Origin: Syncephalis plumigaleata
Lineage: Eukaryota > Zoopagomycota > Zoopagomycetes > Zoopagales > Piptocephalidaceae
DNA length: 64,000 bases
Reading direction: 5' to 3'
Assembly: GCA_025201365.1 (NCBI GenBank)
Contig: JAIXMF010000002.1
Span: 1,488,001 to 1,552,000, forward strand
Shown here: positions 12,435 through 23,999 of the stretch, one piece after another
Position numbering within the stretch: position 1 is the stretch's first letter
Layout: every line of letters starts with the position of its first letter
Position numbers and translations under genes: made by a program
The notes under the pieces: generated by a model
Seen by the model: only the letters and a program-made list of their open reading frames with translations
The model's database searches: none
What the model was told of the DNA's origin: nothing

Positions 12435-13720
12435 TTATTTTTTAGCCGCTGTAAATGGAAGTAATGTACCAAACGGTAAATGTTGAACGACAGGAAATTT
12501 ACCTAGTACTTCTGCCTGGTACATACGTAGCATGCCCGTATTAACTTTGGACCAGTTAGGTACCATAGCGATATCACTTAGCATGGGGGAATGTTCCTGG
12601 AATGGACCGGATTTTACCTAATCAATTTTGAATACCATTCAGCTATGCTGCTCATTGATGACGACTACGCTCAATGCGCTTACCGAATGAATAACGCGTA
12701 TACAATCAAAGTACAAATATTCATCGGCCAGCTCGTTAACGACCGACTTATTCAAGACGGATAATGGTCGGTATTGCGATTGATCTAGCCTGTTTGTTAG
12801 CCTATCGTATAAACGCGTATTCCTCCTCTTCTAACAGTATATTACCTTGTAGTTGTGCGCTACCCCAGTAATAAGGTATAAACTGGAAATCATCTAGTCC
12901 CCAAACACCATGACTGCCTGCCGGTTCAAGTTGGTAAACTGTTTGTAAACGACGAACAAGACGTAAATATCTATACAGCAATGGTAGGATATATATGGTT
13001 ACTAAGTAATAAAAAGAATAGTGCTATTGTTGCCGTTATTACCGAGTAAATACTCGCATCACTATTGCGGTTTCGTCGTCCGCCTCTAGATATCCAATAC
13101 CACTTAGACAGCATAGCCAAGCGATGAAGGCGAGTTCATGCCCACTACCATAATCGATACGTGTACCATTACCGAAGGATGTACTGAAATAAGCAACTAA
13201 ATCACCGAGTGCCGGATGTAACGCCACCGGTAGCAGCTCTGCTAACAATGCCATCGATTGCTATATCCTATGGTTAACAAGATTGCGTTGCCATTTTACT
13301 TATTGCTTACCTCTTCTAAACGTGTAATAAACGTACGAAATGCTTTGTTACCGAAGCGTTGAGGTGTAGGTAATGGTGGCATGTCATCAATCCACGTATC
13401 AAGTTTATCCAATAGAGTAACAATACGTTTTATCGCCTAGATATGGTGGTAACGTTAAAGCACGGCTAGTTGCACGCGTACAAGTATAAATGACCTACCT
13501 CGGACTCGTGACACGGATCGGATATACGACGATTAAGCGAGCAAGTGTTCAGCTGCTTGATAAAGTGTAGTAGACGTGTATACGCCTCGGATTGCTTCCA
13601 TGTCGCCATATCCGCTTGGCTGTTAATACGCTTAACGGGCGATATCCACTCGGATATCTCGGCAGTTGACGCCACATCTCGATCCACCGGTGATTCCTCT
13701 TGATTGTGCGTAGTCGACAT
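12435..13720 (-). CDS. PTPA: PP2A phosphatase activator PTPA (RRD/YPA family), peptidyl-prolyl isomerase
   Basis: Activates PP2A-type phosphatases by loading metal and reshaping the catalytic subunit; shows prolyl isomerase activity (family knowledge). Six exons join cleanly from ATG 13720 ([15 protein letters not shown]) to TAA 12435, about 350 aa, the usual family length. Signatures visible: [20 protein letters not shown], the central nucleotide/peptide-binding block; [61 protein letters not shown]; and the terminal [15 protein letters not shown]. It is divergent with ARV1 (238 bp between start codons), with a TATATAA at 13859-13865. No frame problem seen. Confidence 0.96.
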
Positions 13721-13858
13721 GATGCTTAATGGCTCGATAAGTACAGTCAAGTGGAAAGAAAAGCTAAAAGATAATGACGTCGTATTACACGTACTTCTCG
13801 AATTGCTTTTCTCTAACTGTATTATTGGTTGTGATTTATTCTTTTGCTCTTCTTCCTC

Positions 13859-13865
13859 TATATAA
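13859..13865 (+). promoter_or_regulatory. TATA-like box upstream of ARV1
   Basis: TATATAA lies about 94 bp upstream of the ARV1 ATG within the 238-bp divergent promoter shared with PTPA. Similar boxes lie 80-115 bp before several other starts in this window. Confidence 0.4.
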
Positions 13866-13958
13866 GCGAATCAAGTATACATTTCAGTGTTTTTCTTTTC
13901 CACTTTATTATCTATAATACAAGTGTTGCTTTGTTCTTGCTCATGTCCCTGCGTCATC

Positions 13959-15144
13959 ATGCTCTGTGTTGAATGTGGACGACCTGCCAACACTCTCTAC
14001 ACCGAGTATAGCAAGGGCAATATTCGATTGACACCCTGTGTAAGCGTAGTCATGATACATATATATATATATGTATAGCGTAGACGAGAGAAGTGAGAAT
14101 CTAACTGATAGTAAATGCAATAAATACCATTGTAGGAATTCTGTAAACGCTTTGTTGATAAATACGTCGAATTGGATTTTGTTATCATTTTCATCGATCT
14201 TCTATTGCATAAACCGCAAGTGTATCGCCATTTATTATTCAATCGATTATCGTGACCATGGATTTCATGTAAGTGAATTCATATTCAAGTGCTATAGTGA
14301 ATACGTATACATCAATATGCGCTTAACAATAATGCTATATACAGCCAAGTGTGGTTAAATTAGGTGTTCTACTCGTGTTATTTGATGTTTGTAAGTCATA
14401 GCCGTGTAATGGTGCAAGTAAACGACGCGAGTTAGTTTTGTCACTTTCATTGATGGCGTGTATCTAGATATTCGCTGGTATCGTCTTGAGCAATATTACG
14501 CCGAAACAGTTCAGACATTCTTTAGTTTTAGCGCATTTACACAGTATTTCTATCTACTGCTATTATGTACCATAGGTAAATAGTAATAGTAATAGTAATC
14601 ATGATGACATTAATCATTGCTGCTCTAACACGTAAACTATAACAGAACTAGTTGTATTCCATTTGACGGTGCATTGTCTAGTATGGCTATTATACGCGAA
14701 GAAACATCCAATTATCAAGTAGGTGTTGAGTGAGCATTTGACAACAAGCATCGTCTAATTACTCCTATCTCATAGGTACAACTATCTGTCTATGGCATTA
14801 ATCATATCGAGTTTCAGCAAATTACTATTGATTCTTATGATTATTTGGAACTATTCTCGTCCTGAATACGCTAGATTACTCGGTCTATTTGAAATCACTT
14901 CAAATTTGGAAGCAGTATCAGGTAAGAATAGTATTGCGGTATAGACAACGAGAAATACTACCCCCTACACTCTATCGATCTAATGTGAGCATTGTTACTC
15001 CTTCACTCTATAGTATTTCTAGATTCAGGTTTAAGCATTTCATTGCCCATTCTCTTGATTAGTGTTGCTGTACGCTGGCTGACTCAGTATATATTTATTC
15101 AGTTAACGGGCAATATTCTCCCCTTCGGACTAGTGGCTGCATAA
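13959..15144 (+). CDS. ARV1: ARV1, ER sterol/GPI-lipid homeostasis membrane protein
   Basis: ARV1 is an ER membrane protein needed for sterol distribution and GPI-anchor synthesis. The ATG at 13959 opens MLCVECGRPANTLYTEYSKG, NIRLTPC. After the first intron it continues EFCKRFVDKYVELDFVIIFIDLLLH, giving the two CxxC zinc pairs and the ARV1 homology domain, then YRHLLFN. Later exons give PSVVKLGVLLVLFDVYIRWYR and several membrane segments, ending LTGNILPFGLVAA. Between HLLFNRL and RDHGFH (about 14,245-14,252) the frame does not carry through: this well-conserved motif is present in two frames, so there is a small indel in the gene or the assembly. The stop lies only 27 bp from the RPN2 stop on the other strand. 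Confidence 0.93.
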
Positions 15145-15171
15145 AAGTTTAATCATTTTCACTGTTTATAC

Positions 15172-18100
15172 TCAATCCTCGAAGGGATACTCGAATGCCT
15201 CCGGTAGTGTCATGTCTTCATCGCTGGCGTACGCGTCGGCTTCATCTCCCATTGCACGAGCGGCAGTTGCTATAATGATTGTAAACGGGATAAGCACTCG
15301 CTACGTCGTGTGTGATGTGTAAATAAAACGATCATTCTTACCTGTTGGGACATTGACGGATACAAGGTCTTCCTCCTCTTCCGGACGAGTATCCTTCATC
15401 ATTAATATACCTCCAAGCTTGTTCTAATGAGGAAAAAGGAGTTAGTTAGTTGCGCTTCGTTCTATGTTGACTATTATGCTTGGCATCAATGATTACCTTT
15501 TTGGCTGGAATGTATCGAGCGTCATTGCTAAAGCTAACGAATCGCCATTGTGTTGGCAATACTCGTGACATGTTTGCCAATTCCTCAGAGTCAGCCTCGG
15601 TTTTCTCTTGTCCCGCAGGCTATTCATATTGATTTGTGAATTAGGCACAAGCACAACTATAACTAGAATGTAGTTACCTTTTTGGCATCGGTGGATGTTT
15701 CCGCCTCTTCAGTTTCCTTGATGTCATCCTAATGAACAAGTGTACAAGCATTAGTTGTATATCAAACTAATTTAAACAACAACAGCAACAGCAGCAATGA
15801 TGATAATAGTCATACCACTTCCATGGATTGTTCTTCGGGTGCTTTCTCCTTTTCCTGCTTCTTGGCTCGTGCTTTCGCCTTGGCTGTGGTTGACAATACA
15901 GCGGTAGCAACCTATATAGTGTTTAAATAAACGTTTGTTATTCACATGCACTTGTATTGCTAACAGGAGCAATAGTAGTAATAGTAGTATTGCTTGCCTT
16001 TTCTACAATATTGGCGGTAGGAGGTTTAGTCTCGGGTGGATAGGCAAATAGTGATGGTTTAGCATTGGAGACAAAGTTGAATTTAGGCACCTAGTACATA
16101 CACATATACATATATTATAATCAATCATTATAGCATGTATACATCTCGCTTCGTTTCTTCATTAGTTACCTTTAAATCCTTGTTCAATCCAATAAGTGCG
16201 GTTGGAGTAAGGGATAGACCCATAAAGTGCATCAATGGATACCAATACCAGAACTGGGTAAATATGGCCAGACCAGCAACGGCAGGCATGTTGACTTGAC
16301 CTGACTGCGACTGAAGAGCAATGGTTACATTACGGCCACCTATTAATGATGTTATTATTAGCTATGATATTATTAATAATGCTCAATACTTGCCTGCATC
16401 GATAATGCCTTGACCGAGAACAGCGCCAAACTTGGCTACCGGATCCTGATGACGTTCGGCTATAATCTTTTCGAATAAGCTACGAATTCTAGTAACCTAG
16501 TTATAGTAATTACAGTAATTAAAGCAATTGTAAGTATAAAGCTAACATGCGTATTCATGATCTATTTACCTTTGGATTCATGGCTTCATTCTGTTGTTGT
16601 AACACCATGGCTAATGAAATTAGTGCACCTTGTCGTACGAAATCAACTGAATCTTTAGTCATAGGTTCTAGAATAGCAATGGCATCCTGTATATTTGTAT
16701 ATATTCATATGATTAATTATCAAAACAGAATCACTACTATTATTATTATCAATATTATTACTGATTCACTTACATTCATGCCTGTACCGGCACATGCAAT
16801 ACCCAATGCAAATGTAGCACCATATCTCACATGAGGATTGTAACTTTCCGACAACAATTGTACAAGACGAGGCACTTGCTCCGGTGTACGGAACAGAATG
16901 AATCCAAGGGCGGTTACGGCAGCACGACGTACATCATCGTTGACATCGCTTACGGCCAAGTGAAGCAATTGGCGGATGGCCTTATTATTACCTGTGCCGC
17001 AATAAGCCATGGCAATGGTATAGACGGCGCCGTAACGCAGGATAGTATCCTGTATCATTAACATTGTTACTAATCAATTGGTCGACACGCTAATATCATT
17101 CGTGACCTACCTTGTCGCTCTTTAGTTGTTCGATCAACGAGTCGGCCTCTGCTTCCTTGCCAAACATCATAAGGGCCACACCGATAGCGATGCCTCGAAT
17201 AATCTTCTCGTGTTGCGTATCGTGCGCGTAACGGAGTAACTCGTCAAGAACTCGTTCCGAGGCAGAACCCAACATGACCAGGCCGATGGCTAGACCGGCA
17301 GCTTCTCCGGCTACTGCACTATCGGCAAACAACACCGTTTTAATATCCTCGTATAGTCCTTTAGAATAGTTGTCATCAAGTTATAATCCGTGTATGTTAT
17401 TCGTAAAAAGAAAGAAAGAGAAAACATACCTTCATCGCCTGTGGCCATACCAGCTACGCCCAAACCTAAACAAGCACCATGCTGTAAAACTTCATCTTGA
17501 CTGTTACGTAGGGCGTTCTGCAAATACTCGACCACGTCAGCTCCGTGGTTGGCGTGAATTAGACCAAGAGCATATAAAGCACCGCCCTCAGAGTAGACAC
17601 TGGTACTATTGTTGCCTTGGGGCAGGTAAGGCGCTAGAAGATTCAAGCTTTCCGTGACATGTCCCTAGAATCAATGGTTAGTATTACATTTTGATAAGAA
17701 CTCGTCACTCCTAGACAATACCTTATGAATGACGCCTAGACTTGCGGTGGCACTAAACTTGGACCAGTTAGATGCGCGCGACAACCATTCAAGATTATCG
17801 CGTAGGAATCGATCACTGGTTGTACCGGCATTCATTATACCATTGGCAAAGGTGACGGCACTATGATACATGGAGCTACGTGAATCTAATGCAGTCTATA
17901 ATGGAATAAAGGTTAGAATTGCACATGACCATACGATGTCTACCATGCCACTATACATACTCTGGTATTCTTTAGAATCAATAAATCCGTATGATTATTA
18001 CGGTAGAGACATTCAAGGTAAAGTCGAATTGACACACTGCCCGACAAGATATTGGCCAGATGCTCGAATCGCGTTGCATGTTCGTCAGAATCCTACAATG

Positions 18101-19327
18101 CACAATTAGTACATATTAAGCAGATACCCATGAATAATCATATACCTTGGATTGAGATGCGGTCAAAGCAGTGGAAACACTACGTAGATATTGTTGCGTG
18201 GCGCTTTCAACCATATCGAAAGCAATTTGACAGGCAATCAAGTAGTCATCCTAATATCGTGTTATCATCATCATCATCATCATCGTTAGAACTAGCTATG
18301 AAACTTTTATATTGCCTTACTTCAGATTGACAAGTCAGTGTATGCAACATTGATGCACATGCGTCGCTATCATTCAAGTGCAACAAGCATTGACTAATAG
18401 AAATATAGTCGGGTTCAGCTTGTTCATTAAAGGTTTGCACCAGTAAATGTAGCACCTTGATATAAAGAGCCATGTTAATACTATGCAACAATGACTACCA
18501 TATTGCATCGTATACACTTACCGCATTACGGAACTCAAGATTCTGCACCAAGGTCATGCATACATCCAATACATAGGGTAGTAGATGTGGCGTATCACCC
18601 TGAGTAATTGCATCCTTTAGATAATCAATGTGCTGGGATTCCAAAGCCACGCCAATTGCTTGTTTGTATTCACCATCCTCGAAGCAGCGCAGGAACATAC
18701 GATGAACAATCTCGGCTAGGCGTGGATCCATATCGGCATGATTCGTGCGCAATTTAATGTATTTCTCTACAGCTTTGGCTATATTACACCAATGATGGCA
18801 TCATCGTTATCAATATATATATATATAAGCTTGATGGAATAAACAATGCAACTATTAGACGCTTACCCGTGAGCGTTTCCGTGTATTCTGTTTTGGCTGA
18901 TGGATCAAATAGATTACTTGCTCCCAAGGCAAACGAAAGCGACTCATCGTATTCGCCTAGATAGTAGTAGACCTTGGATGCTACCAAGGCAGCTAATGCA
19001 CGATGAGTAAAACCCTCATCTTCGTGCAATAGTTCGCTAAAAAGAACGTAAGATCAATAAGTACTCCTCTCATCAGCTTCATCATCTAACTATGCTTACA
19101 TTTTCGCAATATGATCAGCGATCTCTGACCAAAAGATATTGACAATACTGTCGAGTTTCTGGAGTGCATACACTTGGAGTTCCGTCTCCCTATCGTCTAA
19201 CAGAGATAGCACGCCACCTGCAAGCAAACAAGGACAATAACACGCGTGTAAGATCGGATTAGCTACGAGCTGCTTATTGATTAGTCAGTCATCCGGTCTA
19301 CTTACTGGCAGAGGTAATGGCAGCCAT
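15172..19327 (-). CDS. RPN2: 26S proteasome regulatory particle subunit RPN2/PSMD1
   Basis: Non-ATPase scaffold of the 19S base, carrying PC-repeat alpha-solenoid. The start MAAITSA (ATG 19327) joins about 19 short exons to about 960 aa, the normal size. Visible: N-terminal helical region ([32 protein letters not shown]); the toroid of proteasome/cyclosome repeats with [72 protein letters not shown] and [16 protein letters not shown]; the post-toroid motif [14 protein letters not shown]; and [16 protein letters not shown]. An acidic/lysine-rich linker precedes the C-terminus, which ends [10 protein letters not shown], near the usual RPN13-binding tail. Splice phases agree throughout. It is tail-to-tail with ARV1 and head-to-head with the F-box gene. 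Confidence 0.97.
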
Positions 19328-19746
19328 ATTCTGTCGAGGTAGTTTATACTTGCTACAAAAATAATAGAACTAAGAAGGCAACAGTCGAAGACGCGATCCG
19401 TTGATGACGGCAGTTATAGGGATGATAAAGTATCGCTGGCGAGATGTGTAAAGTCGAACTCTGCAGCACTCGGATTTCTACGTCGATGACGCATTGTAGT
19501 GCATGATGTTGCGGGTCAATCGGATTCGATAAGATTTGGATAAAATCAACTTGATAATGCGTCACAATAAAGAAAAGAAAACAGCAACAGTAATTTTTCA
19601 TACATAAATGTTATTGTGTAAAGCATATGTCGCGTCATTATTACATCCTGCTTGACTGAAGCTTGTTATATAAATTCTCTCGCACTCCATTATAAAGATG
19701 CACGGAATAAAGCAAGCACCAATATTGCCCTTTATTCTTTTTCATC
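19328..19746. promoter_or_regulatory. Divergent promoter region, RPN2 / F-box gene
   Basis: About 420 bp between start codons. TATATAAA at 19667-19674 lies 80 bp before the F-box ATG. I see no clear proteasome-associated control element on the RPN2 side. Confidence 0.4.
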
Positions 19747-21370
19747 ATGTCTACTTCTACTACTGCTGCTGAAATGTCGAGTAATCCCAACTCGTCTTGT
19801 AGATTACTACATTGTCTGAGTATTCTTCCATTTCATGACCAGCGTGTCTTCCGTAGTCTACTTGGTCATATCGAATTAGTGCGTTTATCAGCATGTTGTC
19901 ACTCGTTAAGAAGCAGTATTCGAAACGATAAAGCATTATGGCAAGCACTATACCATAGGGATTTCCTATCAGGAGCCCATTATGCTAAAGAGATAAATTT
20001 CGTATTGTGGTGTATACGCACAGATGTCAACAATCCATGTACATCGGATAAACGAGCCGATCTACTAGAGAATGTGGACTGGTACAACACATATCGTCGA
20101 CGAGTGAGCACCGAGAATAATTGGCGATTTGGGCGATGCAAGACCACGCGTATCGATATGGAAGTGCCGATAATGCAGTACGTTATCGCAGAGATGGTAG
20201 AGATAATCCTATACTTATCGCACAGCGAAATCGTTCAGACGGAACACCAATTCATAATTATACTATAGAATATCTGCCGCACTCAAATCTTAGAACAAGC
20301 AACAATATTGTATATAACAGTACATTCCTCACATCGCCAAATATTCTTTTACTGGATACTAATAATGAAGCTCAGGATGATTATGTGATGGGTGATCATT
20401 ATATAGCCGTATCTCTTAGAGTAGTCGGGTTCGATGCCAACTATAGTGTAAAAATACTTTCTCGCAGACATGGTGGTATTTTCACTACATTCGATGTTCC
20501 AGTACAGTATAAAGTAAAGGTAATCGAGGGGAAATGGGCGTTATTAGTGCATGAAATACACGGGGAATTCAAGGGTTCGCGATTTTGTAAGAATGATAGC
20601 TATGCAATGATGCAATATAACTAGTACTAATCATAATACATTCAGCCAATATAATCGTATTCGATATAGATAATAGTAGTATGTGTCCAGGAAGCACTGA
20701 TGACACATGGAATGCAACTCGTTTCTACAAAACAACCAATAATACAGCAATAGTATATGCGGCAAGGCTAGTCCAAGATGATACAGATCGTATTGAATGG
20801 GCATTATACCAGTTCTCGAGCAATAATCCTGTTGTACAATTGCGAAATGGCTGGTTTCAACTACCTGAGAGGATAATGGATGCATTAGTAGTTACTTATA
20901 ATTCATACGATTCGCATATGATCATAGGATTACATGGTCATCGTGATCATGACCTATACATAATCCATAGCGTAGCATGCGGTGGTCAAAGCCATACTCC
21001 ACGTAATTGCTACACTATAACTGACCGACATATACCTATCCCATTATTAAGGGCTGGATGCGATTACTTAATGCCTAATTCCGAACCGACGAAAGTATGG
21101 ACAGACTTATTTTGCAATGGCGATCAAGTATTACAAATACCGGATACAATGTTCGTCAAGCATATTATTGGGGATCTCTATGTTTTTTATGTAGAAAATT
21201 ATACTGATAAAGTCAGTCAATTGCTTGTAGACATCAATACAAAAGAAATTATATGCGAATCGGAACCATTAAGCATACGCGTGTACTTCGAAATTGATGC
21301 AATGTTTGGTACGATACATAGTCCCGATGACAGCCATGCGCGAATAATACAAGAATATGGTGAACTATAG
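19747..21370 (+). CDS. F-box-like protein with long beta-rich C-terminal region
   Basis: The N-terminus (residues about 25-80: LHCLSILPFHDQRVFRSLLG, HIELVRLSACCHSLRSSIR, DKALWQALYHRDF) resembles an F-box, the SKP1-binding module of SCF ubiquitin ligases. The long C-terminal part has repeated beta-strand-like segments (NIVYNSTFLTSP, DYVMGDHYIAVSLRVVGFD, HMIIGLHGHRDHDLYII), compatible with a propeller but not assignable. A likely intron at about 20,588-20,643 (GTAAGA ... TACTAAT ... TTCAG) links KGSRF to NIIVFDID. Between about 20,120 and 20,190 coding passes from one frame to another (after NNWRFGR) with no plausible intron, so the gene has one indel there or is decaying. The substrate is unknown. 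Confidence 0.65.
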
Positions 21371-21692
21371 CAAGTATCAATAAATCATAGTATATTTGTA
21401 ATGAAGTCATAATTGCTCCATAAATATTGCGTGTTTCGCTTTACCATTTCTATGTGTAATTGTACGTCATACGATCATAAAACACTTTCTGTTACAAAGA
21501 CGACGAGCTTTTACTAATAACTAACAAGAATCTCGCTTCTCCGAATCAATCACTCAGTTGTTTATTATTAGTATGGTCAATTAGTATCTGTAATTTACAA
21601 AAAAATCCAACCGTAGTAGTATTAACAGCTGCTTGGTTATTATACTATTTACTGTGACTTCTCTTCGTTCACTCATTGCTACCCCTATGTAA
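21371..21692. other. Spacer downstream of F-box gene
   Basis: AT-rich, with AATAAA-like signals just after the F-box stop. No gene seen. Confidence 0.5.
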
Positions 21693-22107
21693 TTAATCAT
21701 AACCACTATTGCTTATCGTAGCAGGTGATGCTTGATGTGATCCCAATCCTTTTAGTACCTTCATGTCTTCGATCAATGTGGCAGGTATCATGGCCGTAAT
21801 AACATGAAGATTATCGTCATCTAGTTCAAATCCATTCATTGCTGCTATGGCCACCGGAACTACCTCATTCGATTCAAAATCAATAAATCTAGTGCATTTT
21901 ATTAAATGGATTTACATACATGTCTTCTGCTACCATCTTACCCGTAAGTCCTGTGCTGTCTTGTAGTCATATTCGACTAATGTTATTAACAATTTAATGG
22001 TTAGCAAACTAGTGAATGGAATGACCGCGTATGCATATATGCTTACGACGAGAATGTAATACTCGATTTTACCAAATGCTTCAATGATAGTTTACAGTGT
22101 CAACTAT
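21693..22107 (-). pseudogene. 5'-truncated RRM gene remnant, PUF60-like
   Basis: Three short minus-strand exons read IIEAFGKIEYYILV / VEYDYKTAQDL / FIDFESNEVVPVAIAAMNGF ELDDDNLHV, then a short tail to TAA at 21693. The pattern AI-x-x-MNGFEL-x-x-x-x-L-x-V with preceding FGKIE and GFIDF is the second half of an RRM. It is closest in memory to the second RRM of PUF60/poly(U)-binding splicing factors. Nothing upstream continues the RRM, and the recurring block at 22132-22175 begins about 25 bp away, followed by purine-rich repeat. The 3' UHM domain of PUF60 is also absent. I therefore read this as a gene remnant cut at a repeat boundary; a short functional gene is less likely. Confidence 0.6.
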
Positions 22108-22129
22108 ACCATACTAAATAAATCGGATT

Positions 22130-23486
22130 TACATTACAAATACTCGCATACTCCATAATCATAGGCTGTATTTCGTGTCGTTATCGAATTCTACGTCTCG
22201 ATGTACTATAGTAATAATAACGATGCTTAATTAATCGTACATTCAATGATCATTAAGCATAAAAATAAAGACAACATTGGTACGTTAACACTCTCATATA
22301 AACACAGGTCCATGCCACGAAGCAATCTACGGTCAAGACAAGAATATAATACAGCAATAAAATAGAATGATTAAACTAAAATGAGCCTTCACTGTTTGCT
22401 GGCAATATAGTACAATCAAGAACGAGCAGTATACCTATCATTCCAATTAATAAGTTGTTAGCACGTATATGACAAAGGATCATACATATACGCTTACACC
22501 TGGTAACACTACAATAATGTCTACATGTATGTGACCAAAGAGAGAGATAAATAAAATGGACGGGTGTAATCCATGGCAAATTATTAAACGTGTAAGTGAC
22601 ATGTGAGAGTAAGAAAGCATAGAGAAACAGTAGAAATGAGCAGAAGAAGCAGAAGAGAAGAAAAGAATGCATATAGCGCGCACGTTTAGTTATTTGCATT
22701 ACCCTATTATGCAATCAGCGGCAATTAAGGTAGATAAGCACGCTACTGTATAGACAAGAAGCAGCGCTGTCAGTATATCGAGGAATAGCAAATGCTGCGA
22801 ATGAATAACTGATCAGTACGCTTAACAGGTTGTACGTTACCGGTAGTCGAGAATAGAATGGAGCAAGACCGAGGAATAGACTAACGACAAGTGATATATT
22901 GTTAAGAATGAAAAGGAAGGAACAAGGAATAAAGTAATAAGTACTCGGTACAAAGACACGCATACTCGAACAACTTGCAGAAACGACGTATGTTTGTAGT
23001 GGAATAACAACGTATAGATATTATTATGATAGAGTGGAGTGATATATGAACGAATAGTGGAAGAAAGACAAGGTGGAGATGACGTGTAGCAGCGAGGATA
23101 GCAGACACACAAGCAACATTACGCATACAAGACAGGGCAGTGTATGCTAATGAGTAGAACAAGCAATAAACAAGGGTATTAGGATACTAAAGACAAATGA
23201 GCACATAAATGAGCTAAGATTAGTGGTAAACAAAAGAATAGCCGGAAGCAATAAACAAGAAATAGAGAATAGAATGACACGAAGAAGACGCGTATTACTG
23301 AGAAAGTAAATAGGTAAATAAAAGGAAAAGGAATAACTAGCATATAGTTAAGAAGTGGACGTGTGTTGTTTACTGGCAAGGGAAATGAGATTAGCACGAA
23401 GAGGACGCATATTGGTAAAAAAGGGAAAGGGAAACAAGGGAAGCAACTAGAATGCACTTGACACAAAGAAGACGCGTACTGTGTAA
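22130..23486. repeat. Purine-rich strand-asymmetric repeat, copy 2 region
   Basis: The block at 22132-22175 matches 5936-5980. From about 22,380 the + strand is purine-rich, and from about 23,250 it aligns with copy 1 (AACACGAAGAAGACGCGTATT, GAGAAAGTAAATAGGTAAAT words). Minus-strand open frames here are Ser/Leu/Phe-rich and lack recognisable domains. Confidence 0.6.
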
Positions 23487-23999
23487 AGAAGTAAATAACA
23501 AGGGGAATGAGCAATAGGTGGAATAGTGAATATATGCAGTGTGAAATGGGAATAGTGGCAAGCATGCACATGTAGTGGAAAGGTAGAATGATGGAAATAA
23601 ATAGTCATAATGAATAAAGAGAGCGAAAGGGAGTGTATGAAAGTAAAGGTGGAATGAGGTGAGTAGCAAGATGGTACTAGTTGTATCTGCTTAGAGTAAT
23701 GGTTAAAATAAAATATGTATGATGATATTGTCGAGCACTTGAATAAATAGATTCAGTATGCTAAGCATTCAACTACATGTGTGATAAAGGAACAGTATAT
23801 GCATTTATTAATGATTTGTGTATGTGCTGTTAGCATCATTTTGATTGTAAGAGTAATCGAGAATTAGAATAAAGCATAGAATTTATTTAGTATAGAATAC
23901 ATGTTGAGCAAAAGATGATTCAAGAAGGAAAGAAGAAAATAGTGTTACATATTTAACTAATGATATGTTAGTCATGTATGTATTGAAATAGAAGCTTAC

